From the NCBI GenBank assembly GCA_035578175.1, contig JAQMRL010000002.1, forward strand, positions 95,458,748-95,522,747: 64,000 nucleotides of DNA, read 5' to 3'. Of the stretch, positions 21,429 through 31,854 are shown in pieces (positions within the stretch are counted from its first letter, which is position 1; the number at the start of each line of letters is the position of its first letter). The position numbers and the translations under genes were made by a program. Origin of the DNA: Catonia carolina (taxonomy: Eukaryota > Arthropoda > Insecta > Hemiptera > Achilidae). The notes under the pieces were generated by a model. It saw only the letters and a program-made list of their open reading frames with translations, had not been told where the DNA came from and ran no database searches.

Positions 21429-23324
21429 TCAGCGTAGAATTGAAGCGACGACTTGACGGAGTAACAGCAGCAAGATCGGTTGAGAGACTGGCGCAGTCGG
21501 TAGACGAAGCAAGACGAGAATCAGCGGAGAAACAGCGGTGAGCTCGGATGGAGCAGCGAATCGATTTGAAGCCGAAGAAACGTGATTAGTTAAAACAGTA
21601 GCGCGATCCGAATTGTTGTCGGATGCGGGCGAAACAAATAAGCAATTAGGCGAGTAAACAGTAGAAACGACAGATTTATTGATCTCAGGGTTTAAAGTAA
21701 CATCGAGCTCAATTTTTGAATTAGCAGGAACAAGAGTTTGATGATTAACGGCGAGAATTTGAGGCGAAATCGAATTTGTGTTTAACGTTCGGTTTTCAAC
21801 AATAGACGATGCGGCATGAACAACAGTAGCAAGCGACGAGAACTTAGCCTTATTCGAGAGAGCTGTTGTTAAAAACGAAGCGTTATTTATTAAAGAATTA
21901 GGTGTTTGGATGTCGGGTAATTTGCCGAACACCACATAACCAAATACAGTCAACAAAGCGGATGGAGCGCCTTTTATTAAAGGCGTTTTACTGAAATCTA
22001 GTATTTCTGAAAAGCAATCAGCGCCAAGCAGTAAATCTACTGGATTGGGGCTACGAAAACGAAAGTCGGCTAGCAGAAGTTTAGGAAACTGTTCACCAAC
22101 GGATTTATGAATTCGAGTAGCAGGAAGCCGGTCTGTTATTTTTTGAATAACTGTAGCCTGAAGCGGTAAACGAAAATCTGAATTTTTCGGCGACAGAATT
22201 GTAACGTTAGTAGTGCCTTTGACGGATGTAACTTCAGATGAAATGCCTTGTAAGCGTTTAGTAGTGGGCGCTATGTCGAGTTGAAGATTACGAGCGGCGT
22301 TATAGGTTAGAATGCTAGATTGAGCACCATTGTCAATCACAGCGCGAAGTTGAACAGCTTTACCGGAAGAATTAACAGCATGAACAATAGCGGTGCCTAA
22401 CAGCGCGGTTTGTCCATCAAGGCGACAAGAAAGAGCATAATCGGTAGGTTTTTCAGCAATAATTGACGAAGACGATTTTCTAGTAGTTACCGGCATATTA
22501 GGAGAGCAGGTAGCGCAGGAATCAATTGGCGGAGTTGCGAGAGTAGTAGCCTGAATCGACGACAAAGAATTGGCAAGCAGACACCCGGTAGACTGTGAAT
22601 TGTTGACCGGGTGTTCGACGAGTTGAGACGAATTAGCGGTTTGCGAATTATGCGGGTTAACAACGGAAGCGGTAGACGAATTCGATTGTTGAGTGTTACG
22701 GTCAAAATGTAACAACGTATTATGATATTTTGACTGACAGATACGACAATGTTCAATCGATTTGCAGTTATGACGGTCGTGATTGCCGAAGCAAGCGAAA
22801 CACAGTTTAAGCCGAGAAATAATTTTGTAGCGGTTATCGACGGTTTGTGAAAGAAATTCACTGCAGTTTTGAATTGAGTGAAAGTTGGATTCGCACGAAA
22901 GACATTTAAGCGAGTTCGATTTAACAAAAAATGAATGCACACTGTCAGAGTTAGTAGACGGCGAAATTGAATTCTGATTATTTTGTGCAAAATTGGAATT
23001 AATAGGTACCGGATTTGACGAGTCCGGTTTAACAAAGTTAGCCTGATTCGGATTATTAACATCAGCCTTATGGGTGATAATTTGAAAATATTTAGTTTCG
23101 AACTCGTTTTGGATAGCGGCGATTTGATTTTCAAAAACTTCAGAATACGCCTTAATTAATAAATCAATTAATCCATTTTGCAGTGGTTGGAACTCAGAGA
23201 ATATTCGCTTTGCCTCTATTTTAAACACATCGCTGGGTGCAGAAATGGATTGAACGTGTGTTAATGTGTTCAATGATCGGATTAGATGACGACATTTTCT
23301 GAAAATTTGCTCAGCATTGTCCAT
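21429..23324 (-). CDS. BEL/Pao gag-protease polyprotein
   Basis: Structural and processing protein of the element. The first ATG is at 23324 (MDNAEQIF); the frame is open a few codons further up from a TTG. About 631 residues. From roughly residue 140 to 207 there are three zinc knuckles: CLSCESNFHSIQNC (CX2CX4HX4C), CFACFGNHDRHNC and CRICQSKYHNTLLH, the usual BEL/Pao set. From about 300 to 435 a retropepsin-like domain (DUF1758 type) carries the active-site triplet DNG in LRAVIDNGAQSS (more often DSG/DTG) and the flap/hydrophobic block VDLLLGADCFSEIL, followed by VFGYVVFGKLP. The last 150 residues are Ser/Asn/Thr-rich, end LLLLRQVVASILR and match nothing I know; a polymerase should begin here. 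No internal stops, consistent with the young LTRs. Confidence 0.88.
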   Translation of the reverse strand: MDNAEQIFRKCRHLIRSLNTLTHVQSISAPSDVFKIEAKRIFSEFQPLQNGLIDLLIKAYSEVFENQIAAIQNEFETKYFQIITHKADVNNPNQANFVKPDSSNPVPINSNFAQNNQNSISPSTNSDSVHSFFVKSNSLKCLSCESNFHSIQNCSEFLSQTVDNRYKIISRLKLCFACFGNHDRHNCKSIEHCRICQSKYHNTLLHFDRNTQQSNSSTASVVNPHNSQTANSSQLVEHPVNNSQSTGCLLANSLSSIQATTLATPPIDSCATCSPNMPVTTRKSSSSIIAEKPTDYALSCRLDGQTALLGTAIVHAVNSSGKAVQLRAVIDNGAQSSILTYNAARNLQLDIAPTTKRLQGISSEVTSVKGTTNVTILSPKNSDFRLPLQATVIQKITDRLPATRIHKSVGEQFPKLLLADFRFRSPNPVDLLLGADCFSEILDFSKTPLIKGAPSALLTVFGYVVFGKLPDIQTPNSLINNASFLTTALSNKAKFSSLATVVHAASSIVENRTLNTNSISPQILAVNHQTLVPANSKIELDVTLNPEINKSVVSTVYSPNCLFVSPASDNNSDRATVLTNHVSSASNRFAAPSELTAVSPLILVLLRLPTAPVSQPILLLLLRQVVASILR

Positions 23325-23763
23325 ATTGAATAGCAAAGGAATAACGACAATGATAAGAAAATAACGATAAGATAATTGTGCAAAAAAATCGAATAAACAA
23401 CGTTAGTGCAATATTAATAATAATACAAAACAACAAATGTAAATAACAATTCGATTAAATAAACAGCTGACGTTTCAATGAATGAAAAATTCCCACCAAT
23501 CAGATTGAGACAGCGGACAGCTGATGACGGCGCAGACCGCACTTACTACATGTGATAGTAACAACTGCGCAGTGTGAACCAAAATTACAAAGATGGATTT
23601 GATTTGTAAGAAAAAATGGCTGCCGAAGTATGAAAACGTGCGTGAATTGGCGCGAACACAACGAAGCGTGGGTCCACCCCCCTCTCGCGTACTATACGAA
23701 TACAAACACGAATGTTTAGCAATTTTAAGACACTGTATAACCAATAATGCACTGATTTTATCC

Positions 23764-23781
23764 GCAGCCCGGAGAGACCAA
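23764..23781 (-). promoter_or_regulatory. candidate primer-binding site
   Basis: Just inside the 5' LTR, the minus strand reads TTTTGGTCTCTCCGGGCTG. The TGG three bases in from the LTR would pair with the CCA end of a tRNA, and the following bases with its acceptor stem. The tRNA was not identified. Confidence 0.4.
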
Positions 23782-23783
23782 AA

Positions 23784-23988
23784 TGTTTAAGCAATAAAGA
23801 ACAAGCCTTAAAACGAGACGGGAAGCAATGCTAGCGCCATTCGAGACGCCAACCGAGAGAGCCACGCCGAAAGCACAACCGCACACGACACGACACAATT
23901 TACGAGAGACCAACAAAGGGAAGAAGAAGGAAGAAAGAGCAAAGAGGTCCACAAGACAGTGCAAACCCCGGTTCACAATGCCTTAACA
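23784..23988 (-). repeat. BEL/Pao 5' LTR
   Basis: Same 205 bp as the 3' LTR, with no differences seen. It should hold the promoter in the element's transcription direction (toward lower coordinates). Confidence 0.93.
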
Positions 23989-23993
23989 CCGTC

Positions 23994-24168
23994 TGATTGG
24001 TAGATATTCTTCTCTTTATGTTTATCAAAGAAATGAAAACTATACCAATACTTTCTAAAAACTATCTGGACATATGGTTCCTGCATTTACGAATCCTTCA
24101 AACTGAGTAATATATCTCGATTACAGTCCTCCAATTCCCGAAAACTTTGAAATAATAAGTGTTTTTTC
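23994..24168 (+). pseudogene. Jockey remnant, 3' side of the BEL insertion
   Basis: After the CCGTC duplicate, the plus strand reads (L)IGRYSSLYVYQ-, then with a frameshift KTIWTYGS-IYES-KLSNISRLQ-, matching the Jockey 'GRRSQLSxxNKLLLYKxxLKPIWTYGSQIYG..KPSNI.RIQ' block. It continues the fragment at 19978-20260. Confidence 0.6.
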
Positions 24169-24235
24169 AAGTTTATTTAGTCGCATCAACTGCTCTGGTT
24201 ATTAGTGACATTTAATCATTTCCAGAAACTAGCAG
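24169..24235 (-). repeat. SINE 3' fragment (shared-tail group)
   Basis: Minus strand: CCCTGCTAG-like degenerate B-box region, then ATGTCACTAATAACCAGAGC and GTTGATGCGACTAAATAAAC. Its tail matches the SINEs at 44396, 53700 and 58174. Confidence 0.55.
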
Positions 24236-24439
24236 GGAATTGAGGACAGCACCTTCCCAAAATCAGTACAGCCAGTCCCTCGAAGTACTTAACTACGGAG
24301 ACGAACACTAAAATACTTAATTGCTTAAAAAATAAACTACTACATTTTATCCAACTTTAAAGCGCTATATATGACATAACGCGTCTAATATCTTGAAATA
24401 AAAATAGCAAGAAGTTTAATGTACAATATTAGTATTACT

Positions 24440-24671
24440 TAACTACATTTATTTACGTTTGACAATCTTGTCAGTCCAGAGTACTTCGGATTGTAATAAA
24501 CTTCCCTTTGACACCTACAAAACTATTCACGATGTCATGCAAGTTCCCTACGTATTCAGCAAGATAAACAATACTATCAACGTTCTCAGAAAAAATTTTC
24601 TAAACACAAAACGAATGAGGATTCCAAGAAGGCTTAAGAGAGCTTGGACGAGAGATTTTTTGCCCTCTTAA
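24440..24671 (+). pseudogene. Jockey ORF2 C-terminus
   Basis: Plus strand reads FDTYKTIHDVMQVPYVFSKI and ends RIPRRLKRAWTRDFLPS with a stop, the closing block of Jockey ORF2 (compare PRRLKRRWSRDMLI at 16001). Likely the end of the same remnant as 23994-24168, separated by decayed DNA and a SINE piece. Confidence 0.7.
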
Positions 24672-24984
24672 AAATTTAGATCATTAAAATGTACATGCAA
24701 ATAAAATACTAACGCAAAATGAAATTAGAAAAAATAACATAGGAGTTCCATCGATGGTTTGACTTCTTCCTCTTATTGCTCATGTTAACATTTATCTAAT
24801 CGTCACCATCAGCTCCTTTGTTACTGTAATACACTCTTCAGGTACATACATAATTATTCATAAGATTAAAAAATAGTTACAAATAAATCTAGATACGAAA
24901 ATCTATAAAAAACTCATTAATAAATTACAGACTGAAACAGTTATACGTACAAGCCAAGCGGTCAAAACTATCTATGACTTCAAA

Positions 24985-25205
24985 ACTCTTAAAGTACAAG
25001 ACGATCTGGATGTATGGTAGTCAAATTTATGGTGCAGTAAAGCCATCAGTCATTTCACAAATACAACGTTTCCAAAGAAAGTTCTCGTGACTGATCACTA
25101 ATTGCCCGAGTTACTTATCCAATAGAACACTATAAGATGACTTACGCGTTCTTTACGCAACGACACATTTATAATTATACTGTAGGTTTAGAGACAAACT
25201 TCAAA
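24985..25205 (+). pseudogene. second Jockey C-terminal remnant
   Basis: Plus strand reads YKTIWMYGSQIYGAVKPSVI, SQIQRFQRKFS, then after breaks PSYLSNRTL-DDLRVLYAT, the 'KPIWTYGSQIYG..KPS.I..IQ.FQ.K' and 'YVSN.TLH.DL' blocks. Repeats protein already passed at 23994-24600, so it is a separate insertion. Confidence 0.7.
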
Positions 25206-27458
25206 ATAATAATAATCCCTTAGTATGCAACATATATTCTGCAGCTCTACCGGGAATTGCACAGAAATAACTGCAATGCCGATGGAATAGAGACATGATA
25301 CATCTAACATTAATTGTGTGTACAAATATATAAATTTAAATTTAATACAATTATTGTTATCTGAAGAACTATCACTGGGTGGTTTCCTCCTCAAAACCAT
25401 CAACAAGGTTAGTTTTTATATAAACTTTTGTTAAATTTAGTTGTAAACATTTTTGCAGTTGTTTTTATACAATTGCAAAATAAATTAAATGAAAAAATTG
25501 GGGTCATAAAACATTCGATTGAACTTATTACTTTATTATATTATGAAAATCTGTTGAAAGAACACCTGAAATAATGATTACTTTAAAATAGAATATTATT
25601 AATACGGACAAGATATTAAAAAAAAGATGCAGATAATTAGGTACTGATTCTTCTCAGTCGATTGATTAATAAGGAGAGTTGAAAGAAAGAGAATACTATG
25701 CTTACAGTAGTTAATGATGAAGAGAAGACAAAAAAAGAAAGAAAAAAATTCATATATAAGAAATATTTAAAAAACGAAAAATTTCTCAGTTGAATGGAAA
25801 TGAAAACTGTACATCAGAGTAAGAGCTGACAAAACCTACATTGTCAATTTAAAGAGACAGATTTTCATAGTATGATATTTGTATAAAATTATTTTTTTTT
25901 AATGACATAAATACGTTTCAGTTATATTTAGTAATGATAATAAAATAATTACGTAATAGTAGAGATAGGTATGTCTCTCATTAACTGTATGGGTCTTATT
26001 TAATTAAACTGAAACTGCAAGATAGAGGAATTATTCAAAATATCGTAACTAAGAGAACAACGCCATGGGGTGACTGGCTTGTCGACTGTTCGTCTACACT
26101 TCATTTTGCACGATGAAAAGCAAGAGTTGATATTTCCCAGCAAAAATAAATAGTATGATGAGTAAAATGGAAAGAGATAGAGAGGGAGAGAGATTGATCA
26201 AGAGAGGAGAAAGAGAAGAGTCTTAATCAGCACGGATGAAGAAGTAACAGGATGACTGGACGAAGAGGAATGGAAGTAGGCTGCGTTGCGTTAGAACCGC
26301 ACAGTAATCAGTTAGGCTCCGTACCACCGCTAAAGCCCCGGGCTTCAATTGTTACGCTGTGCAATTAGCACTTCCATCTTCTGCGGCCGCAACTTCTACA
26401 TGCTTTTACCGCTTTAATACTAGACACTACAGTTCCATTCAACTATTTTCTGAAAACTATTCACAATTTTCAAAATGACTATTAACTTCAAAGTAGATGT
26501 AAAACTACCAGAGAATTTACTAGAGGGAAAAGATACTTTTTAAAGTACTGTTACTTGTTTTCGAAACTTTACTGAATTGAAGGAAATGTTTATACAACTA
26601 TTTAATCTAATATAAAATTAAAAACTTTTAAAGATGTTTTTTATTTTGTTAAAGGCATTGAAAGAACACACAAGTTCAATGGAACAGTAGTATAATTCAA
26701 TGTAAAAGATTGAATTGAGCTTTGTACTGAAGTACATTTTCGTAATTTACTTACCAAGGAAATAAACTTTGTGTAGATAAATTTAAGTTTGTGTTGGAAA
26801 AGAATGTAATCATTTTATTCTATTAAATTATACTAAATAAATATAAAAGTTAACTTTTTATAAATTCTACAAATAATTATGGTTTTTACAGGTATCGATG
26901 CATGCCTTTTCTTAACTAGTTCTTCCACTCTACTCTTTCTTTTCAGTAATCTTTCAAGTGATTTCTTAATTCCATAGCTTAATCTATCTCATTCCAGAAT
27001 GATCTTCTAAGTTTGATTAAAACCTTTTTTGAGGTTTCTCTACAAACTGAAAAAGCCATATCTATTGGTTAAAATTATCTAATGTAGTTTATAACATTAA
27101 GTGTAAAATAAACAAAACTTAAATAAGGCATCGGAGTCACCAGGATAAATTTTTACTATTGCTAGCTTTAACCAAATTTTAATGTAATGTAGGGCTACAG
27201 TATTTAGTTAAGTATTTTGATAATAATGAATAGACTTATAACACTAAAGATACAAAAAACGGTGTGTATGACAGTAAAAAACAGTTGACGATTAGTGATA
27301 GAAAAGTTATGCGATGAGGCGGTTACTAATTCACAATTTCTTTGCTATTGTGCTAGTGCCAGTTAAATGTAAGATCATCTTTATTATAGTACTTTTTAAG
27401 ATTATAATGTTAATGGATTGTATGTAGTAAATGCATTGCATTATATACATTAAGGTAT
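25206..27458. other. AT-rich region with a GC-richer patch
   Basis: No coding frame or transposon recognised. A purine-rich stretch (26160-26230) is followed at 26280-26400 by GC-richer single-copy-looking DNA that includes GCCCCGGGC, a GTGCAATTAGCAC block and GCGGCCGC. This could be a regulatory or conserved non-coding element upstream or downstream of the gene at 27.5 kb; nothing proves it. Confidence 0.35.
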
Positions 27459-27511
27459 TTATAGTGTATTATAAAATAATAAGAGTAAAACATGAAAATA
27501 AAATAACTTAC

Positions 27512-27788
27512 TAGTGCAGACTCCTTCAGCATTATCAGCAAGAAGATCGGTAACTACACACTCAAGTCCTGCGGCACACGAACCGTAGAAGCCGTACGGA
27601 CCTCCACAAGGTTCTCCTTCGGTACGAGCACAAACACGACAACATCCACACGGGTCCCAAACGGTGCCCGCACCCGGAGGACACTCAGATTCCCGCACTT
27701 CCTCACACTCCGACGGTGAACATACGCATGAAAAACTTAGCGTTCCACGCACAGCCAAAAACAACAGCAAACACTGAATCAAACTCAT
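27512..27788 (-). CDS. single IGFBP-domain secreted protein, first coding exon (partial)
   Basis: ATG at 27788 in a good context (ACAAATGAG) begins a signal peptide (MSLIQCLLLFLAVRGTLS) followed by FSCVCSPSECEEV. The mature part is an insulin-like growth factor-binding N-terminal (IB) domain with 12 cysteines and the hallmark DPCGCCRVC, then EGEPCGGPYGFYGSC and AAGLECVV...GVCT. This is the architecture of insect single-IGFBP-domain proteins (SIBD, also named 'venom protein 302-like'), small secreted proteins linked to immunity or insulin signalling in other arthropods. A consensus splice donor GTAAGTT follows at 27511, so the open frame beyond it is intronic; the exon holds 92 codons plus one base (phase 1). 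The next exon was not found. A possible acceptor (AG at 27807-27808) lies just upstream. Only clear host gene in the window. Confidence 0.85.
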
Positions 27789-28375
27789 TTGTACGAATTT
27801 TCACCTCTGCTCAACTCATCGGAAAGAATTAAGGAATAATTACAACGGTTGTCACGCAGTAATCGGTACAGTTTTCATTACAATGAGATTAATTATATTT
27901 TATATAACGACTTATATAGATAATTTTATAAAAAATTAAATGTACTTATAAAATATATCGAGCCGTCAATAAAATAACACTAAAAAGCTTACAACAAATT
28001 ACTGTTAAAAAGGTTACACAATTAGGAATAATTACTTTGTAGAAATTTAACTACTGTTAAAAATACTACACTACATATTGCTGTGGCAAGTAACCGATCA
28101 AACTTTTGAAAAGTAATTAAACAAAATTCATCGGTTTAACGTCTACTTTGTCGATCATTATATATAACTAATATAACACTCATTTAACTATGAGAAAAGA
28201 AAATAGAAAAATAATATCCTCGATGGATATTTTCAGAACCTTTAATGACACAACCTCAAAGTGTAGTGACGGCCAACTGGCTGACGTTTATTAAAGTTTT
28301 TTCATCAAAAGTTTCAAATGTAAAGGGTACTGCGAATGAACTTTTCCAGAGGTATTTGCCAAGTTATGTACTCAC

Positions 28376-28432
28376 TTTTCAGTTAAGTTCATATCGGTAG
28401 CTGTACTTCCATTATCTACAATACAACAGCAT
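28376..28432 (-). other. possible 5' untranslated exon of the IGFBP-domain gene
   Basis: On the minus strand a strong acceptor (TTTTTATTTTGTTTCAG) precedes 57 bases, which end at a consensus donor GTGAGTAC (28368-28375). The strand and order fit an upstream exon joined to the acceptor near 27807. Splice-signal evidence only. Confidence 0.35.
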
Positions 28433-28773
28433 CTGAAACAAAATAAAAAACTGTATTTAATTTTGCTTTTTTATTAATTCAAGATGAATAATTTTAAACA
28501 TCTAATTTTAGTTAAGCTTGAACAAAAATAAAACGCCAACTTCAAAAGATTTGTAAGTATGCTACAGTTTTAAACTATGCAAAATAGATTCAGGATATCT
28601 AATCAGATATTGCAAAGAGTGAAAAGTCGTAACGATAAAATGTAAAATACTTTTATTTAAAAATAAACCATTTTTCATTCATTTATTTATGATGTTTTAT
28701 TTTAGACATAACAATTTTTAAAATCCGTATCGTGTGTTGTAATCTGTTCAATTAAAAACAATAAACAACCGTT

Positions 28774-29228
28774 CGCCCATAACAGGCAGGTGGAGTGTTA
28801 AATTGTTTGCACTCGATCTGCCAGTTCCAGGGCTACAAAAAATAGTTCTGTTTGTTATTATTGTCTTACGTGGTAAGCCAATATGAGTGAACTATTTAAG
28901 AACAGAAGATGTAGAGGTGTGAAAGATACTAGTCAAAGTGACAACTTCAAATGTAAAACACCTCTACATCTTCTACGTTCAGAGGAACGTTCAGAGGAGA
29001 CATCCTCTGAAAGTACTGAATTTCATTATACAGCCAGACGCTGTGGTAAATGAAGTGAAGGTATCATTTGCAGGGTGCAGAGTAGATGCTTTTCAGAGGA
29101 CCTGGCATGCTGATAAGCATATGCTACTTTTGTACTTAGTGAGGAAGGCATGATAAACCACCTCACTCCTCGTTTTACTTAGTAAATCATCTGGAGGTTT
29201 AAACCAGCCTTTTGACATTAACAACAAC
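28774..29228 (-). repeat. 400-bp dispersed repeat (CCGAAAGGCTGG family), copy 1
   Basis: Inverted relative to the copies at 39167 and 59989. Shares the AAAGGCTGGTTT start, the GAGTGAGGTGGTTTA / CCTTCCTCACT block, the AATGAAGTGAAG block and the end near CTGCCTGTTATGGGC. This copy has an extra inverted duplication at 28904-28974 and a tandem CGTTCAGAGGA. SINE-like in size and dispersal, with a GGTTTGAACC B-box-like word in copy 2. Confidence 0.75.
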
Positions 29229-30494
29229 AAACAAACGTATGACCCAATCAGATAAGGATGACATGCATGACGTGTAAATGAGTACAACCATCAAAGTACA
29301 CAGGTAACTTCTGTTTATTATCCAACCCCGTATAAAAGTATCTTTACTAGGATTTGAACCGCACAACCACGGAATCTTTGTAGTGTTAAACAGTTAACTT
29401 GACGATGACTCTAACGCAAGTCCAATCTAGTGGGTTAGTTTTATTTATGAAATAAGATATTCACCTAAATAAACGATTTTGTCTCCACAACCATATTCAA
29501 AACAAACTTAACTTTACAATGTTACCATTTGAAAATAGTTGCAAAATCGAAACTTCAAAATTCAATTATTTACTTCACAAAATTTCGTTAAGGCTAATAC
29601 CAATTTTTACTTTTTGATGTTTTTCAGAATCCCGAAAGTTTTCTATTTACAATCATTTAAAACACTTTTAAATCCGTTGGTTAGAACGTTGTGTATTTAA
29701 GAACACAGATAACCTCCGTTTAAAATATATTAAATCAGAGTTTTTGTTTTAAATAAATGGCACTTGATAGTAGTGAATATTTAAAAAATAGAATTACTCT
29801 TAATTAAAATTATTTCTAAAAGAGTGTACGAATTATTACACAATTAGAAAAAATTCAAGATAATAAAATAAAGAACCGACGTAAAAAGAGGAAGTGTAAT
29901 AAATGTTAAAGATAAATAACTAAATAAAAAATAAGGATGAAAGAAGTAAAGGAACGACAAAAATAAAGGAACGAACGAAGTTTCTACAGAGTGATATGGA
30001 AACCACAGCAATAGACCAGAAGCAAAGGAATGGCCAGAGTGAAAGATCGTTTTGTACTTCTGAGAGTCATAAGTCTACTGCAACCCAAAATTACATTTCA
30101 TGCGCCTTCTAATAGTAGTCAAGGGACCAGATTTCTAGTTCACCTCCGTACTTCCAATGCTGTGTACCTATCTCTCTAGCATTGAATACTACTATCTACT
30201 CTAAAAGCAACTCATACCAGTACTACCTATTATTTTAACCTTTTGACCTTTATGTTATTTCATTTATATTATTACTACAAAAATTATATATTACTACCAA
30301 ATAAATTTGTAATAAAATAATAATTTATTAAAGTATAATTTCACAGTTATTTAATTTGTAAGTTGATCTAATATTAGTTTAGAAATAAAATGCATATATA
30401 AAACTCAGTTACCTATAGTTTTCAAATTTATTATTATAATGATTTTCATCTAGAATGAAAATATTTGTTTTCTGATATCAAAATTAAGGTCGCT
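29229..30494. other. AT-rich spacer with a tRNA-like B box
   Basis: At 29330-29415 the minus strand carries GTGCGGTTCAAATCCTAG, a B-box-like word, in a context resembling an old SINE head. No real tRNA fold is supported and no gene seen. Confidence 0.35.
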
Positions 30495-30505
30495 TGTTGA
30501 GATTT

Positions 30506-31843
30506 TTTTTTTTCATATAACTTTTTATTTAATGCATAATCTGTTATAAATAACAATAAATGCAACTTATCAATTAGACGCAACTCATGAAAAAATTACA
30601 ACCCACTGGTGTAATTAACAAATTATAACATGAAAATATTTCATACTGTTCTTAATTAATATTTACAATCAAAATTTTATAGTGATTTTTAAATAAATAA
30701 ACAAAAAAAATAAATAAATAAATATAAAATAAAAAATAACCAAAACTTCCTTTAAAACGAAAACAAATAAGAAGTAATAAATAATAAGCACATGATTCCA
30801 AATATATGTACACCTAACTTTTCCGAAAATAATTCGAAACGTTCATTCAGTAATTTACAACATTCACACTCAAACACGACAGTCATCTACAAAACACTAA
30901 CATTATATTATTTACAACTTTAAAATCACACTATCAGAATCGCCCTGGGAGATCCAGTACTGTAGCACGTTTTAGCCTATTGACATCATTACTGTTGTCT
31001 AAGAGATTCAGTGCTAAGTGATTTACGTGGTTGTTTAGACGTTCGATGTATTTACAAATGAAACTTCGTATTTCTTCTCGTACCGTCTGCACATCCATAT
31101 CACGATGTATATCGGCATTGGTAATATACCACGGTGCATTCAGTATGGTCCGTAGAATTTTTGATTGAAACCTTTGCAGAATTTCGATGTTTGAAGTTGA
31201 TGCTGTCCCCCATAACTGAATTCCGTAGGTCCAAATCGGCTTCAGCATGGATTTGTACAAAAGTAGTTTGTTGTCAATCGAAAGCTGAGAACGCCTACCA
31301 ACGAGCCAATACATCTTCCTAAATGTTAAATCCAGCTGTTTCCTTTTCATCTGAATGTGTTTGCGCCAAGTCAGACCTCTATCTAAGTACATTCCTAAAT
31401 ACTTTACATCTTTTGCCTGTGGAATATTCTTGCCATTCAGTTGGACAGGAGGACAAGTTGCCCTTCTGGTAGTAAACGTTACATGCGTAGATTTGCCCTC
31501 GTTCACCTTGATCTTCCACTTTGTCAGCCAGACTTCCAGCTCACTTAGATACATCTGCACTCTGCGTGACGCAATAGTTGGGTCTGCATCACATGACATT
31601 ATTGCTGTATCGTCAGCAAAGGTGGCAATGGTTACATTTTCAAGAACAGGCAAATCAGCTGTGAACAGAACATATAAAATTGGTCCCAGAACGCTTCCTT
31701 GCGGAACACCAGCCTTGATCTCTTTCAAACCCGTTAAGTAATTTCCAACCCGGACTTGAAATAACCGTTTATCAAGATACGAAACCAGAACACTGTACAG
31801 ATTCTCCGGAAACACAGCTTTTAATTTATGGAGTAGACCAGGA
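30506..31843 (-). mobile_element. Jockey-type LINE, 5'-truncated, young
   Basis: TSD TGTTGAGATTT at 30495-30505 and 31844-31854. Poly(A) tail visible as a T run directly after the left TSD (30506-30513). The element keeps the last 300 codons of ORF2 and about 420 bp of 3' UTR. Confidence 0.88.
30934..31843 (-). pseudogene. Jockey ORF2, C-terminal 300 residues, frame intact
   Basis: Starts inside the palm at HPGLLHKLK, where truncation cut the element; the codons above it (31844-31884) belong to the TSD and flank. In order: EIKAGVPQGSVLGPILYVLF, catalytic IATFADDTAIMS (FADD), EVWLTKWKIKVNEGKSTHVT, KDVKYLGMYLDRGLTWRKHI, YKSMLKPIWTYGIQLWG, APWYITNADIHRDM and C-terminal NRLKRATVLDLPGRF. No stop or frameshift over about 300 codons, consistent with a recent insertion. 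The truncation removes the endonuclease and half the RT. Confidence 0.92.
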
Positions 31844-31854
31844 TGTTGAGATTT

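Larger units (their letters stand above)
20261..23988 (-). mobile_element. BEL/Pao LTR retrotransposon, gag-PR only, very young
   Basis: Two 205-bp LTRs (20261-20465 and 23784-23988) appear identical base for base by eye, and a 5-bp direct repeat CCGTC flanks the element (20256-20260 and 23989-23993), the usual BEL target duplication. The element is transcribed on the minus strand. Its 3.7 kb hold one long frame with gag zinc knuckles and an aspartic protease, but no reverse transcriptase, RNase H or integrase motif. Autonomous BEL/Pao elements are about 6-7 kb, so this copy is non-autonomous and would depend on a relative. It is inserted in an old Jockey remnant and is much more GC-rich than its surroundings. 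Confidence 0.93.

Noticed and set aside
22487..23134. 215-codon minus-strand frame inside the BEL element
   Set aside because: Shadow frame of the gag-protease coding sequence; Leu/Ile/Arg-biased with no motif.
31355..31741. 128-codon plus-strand frame opposite the Jockey RT
   Set aside because: Antisense shadow of the intact Jockey frame.
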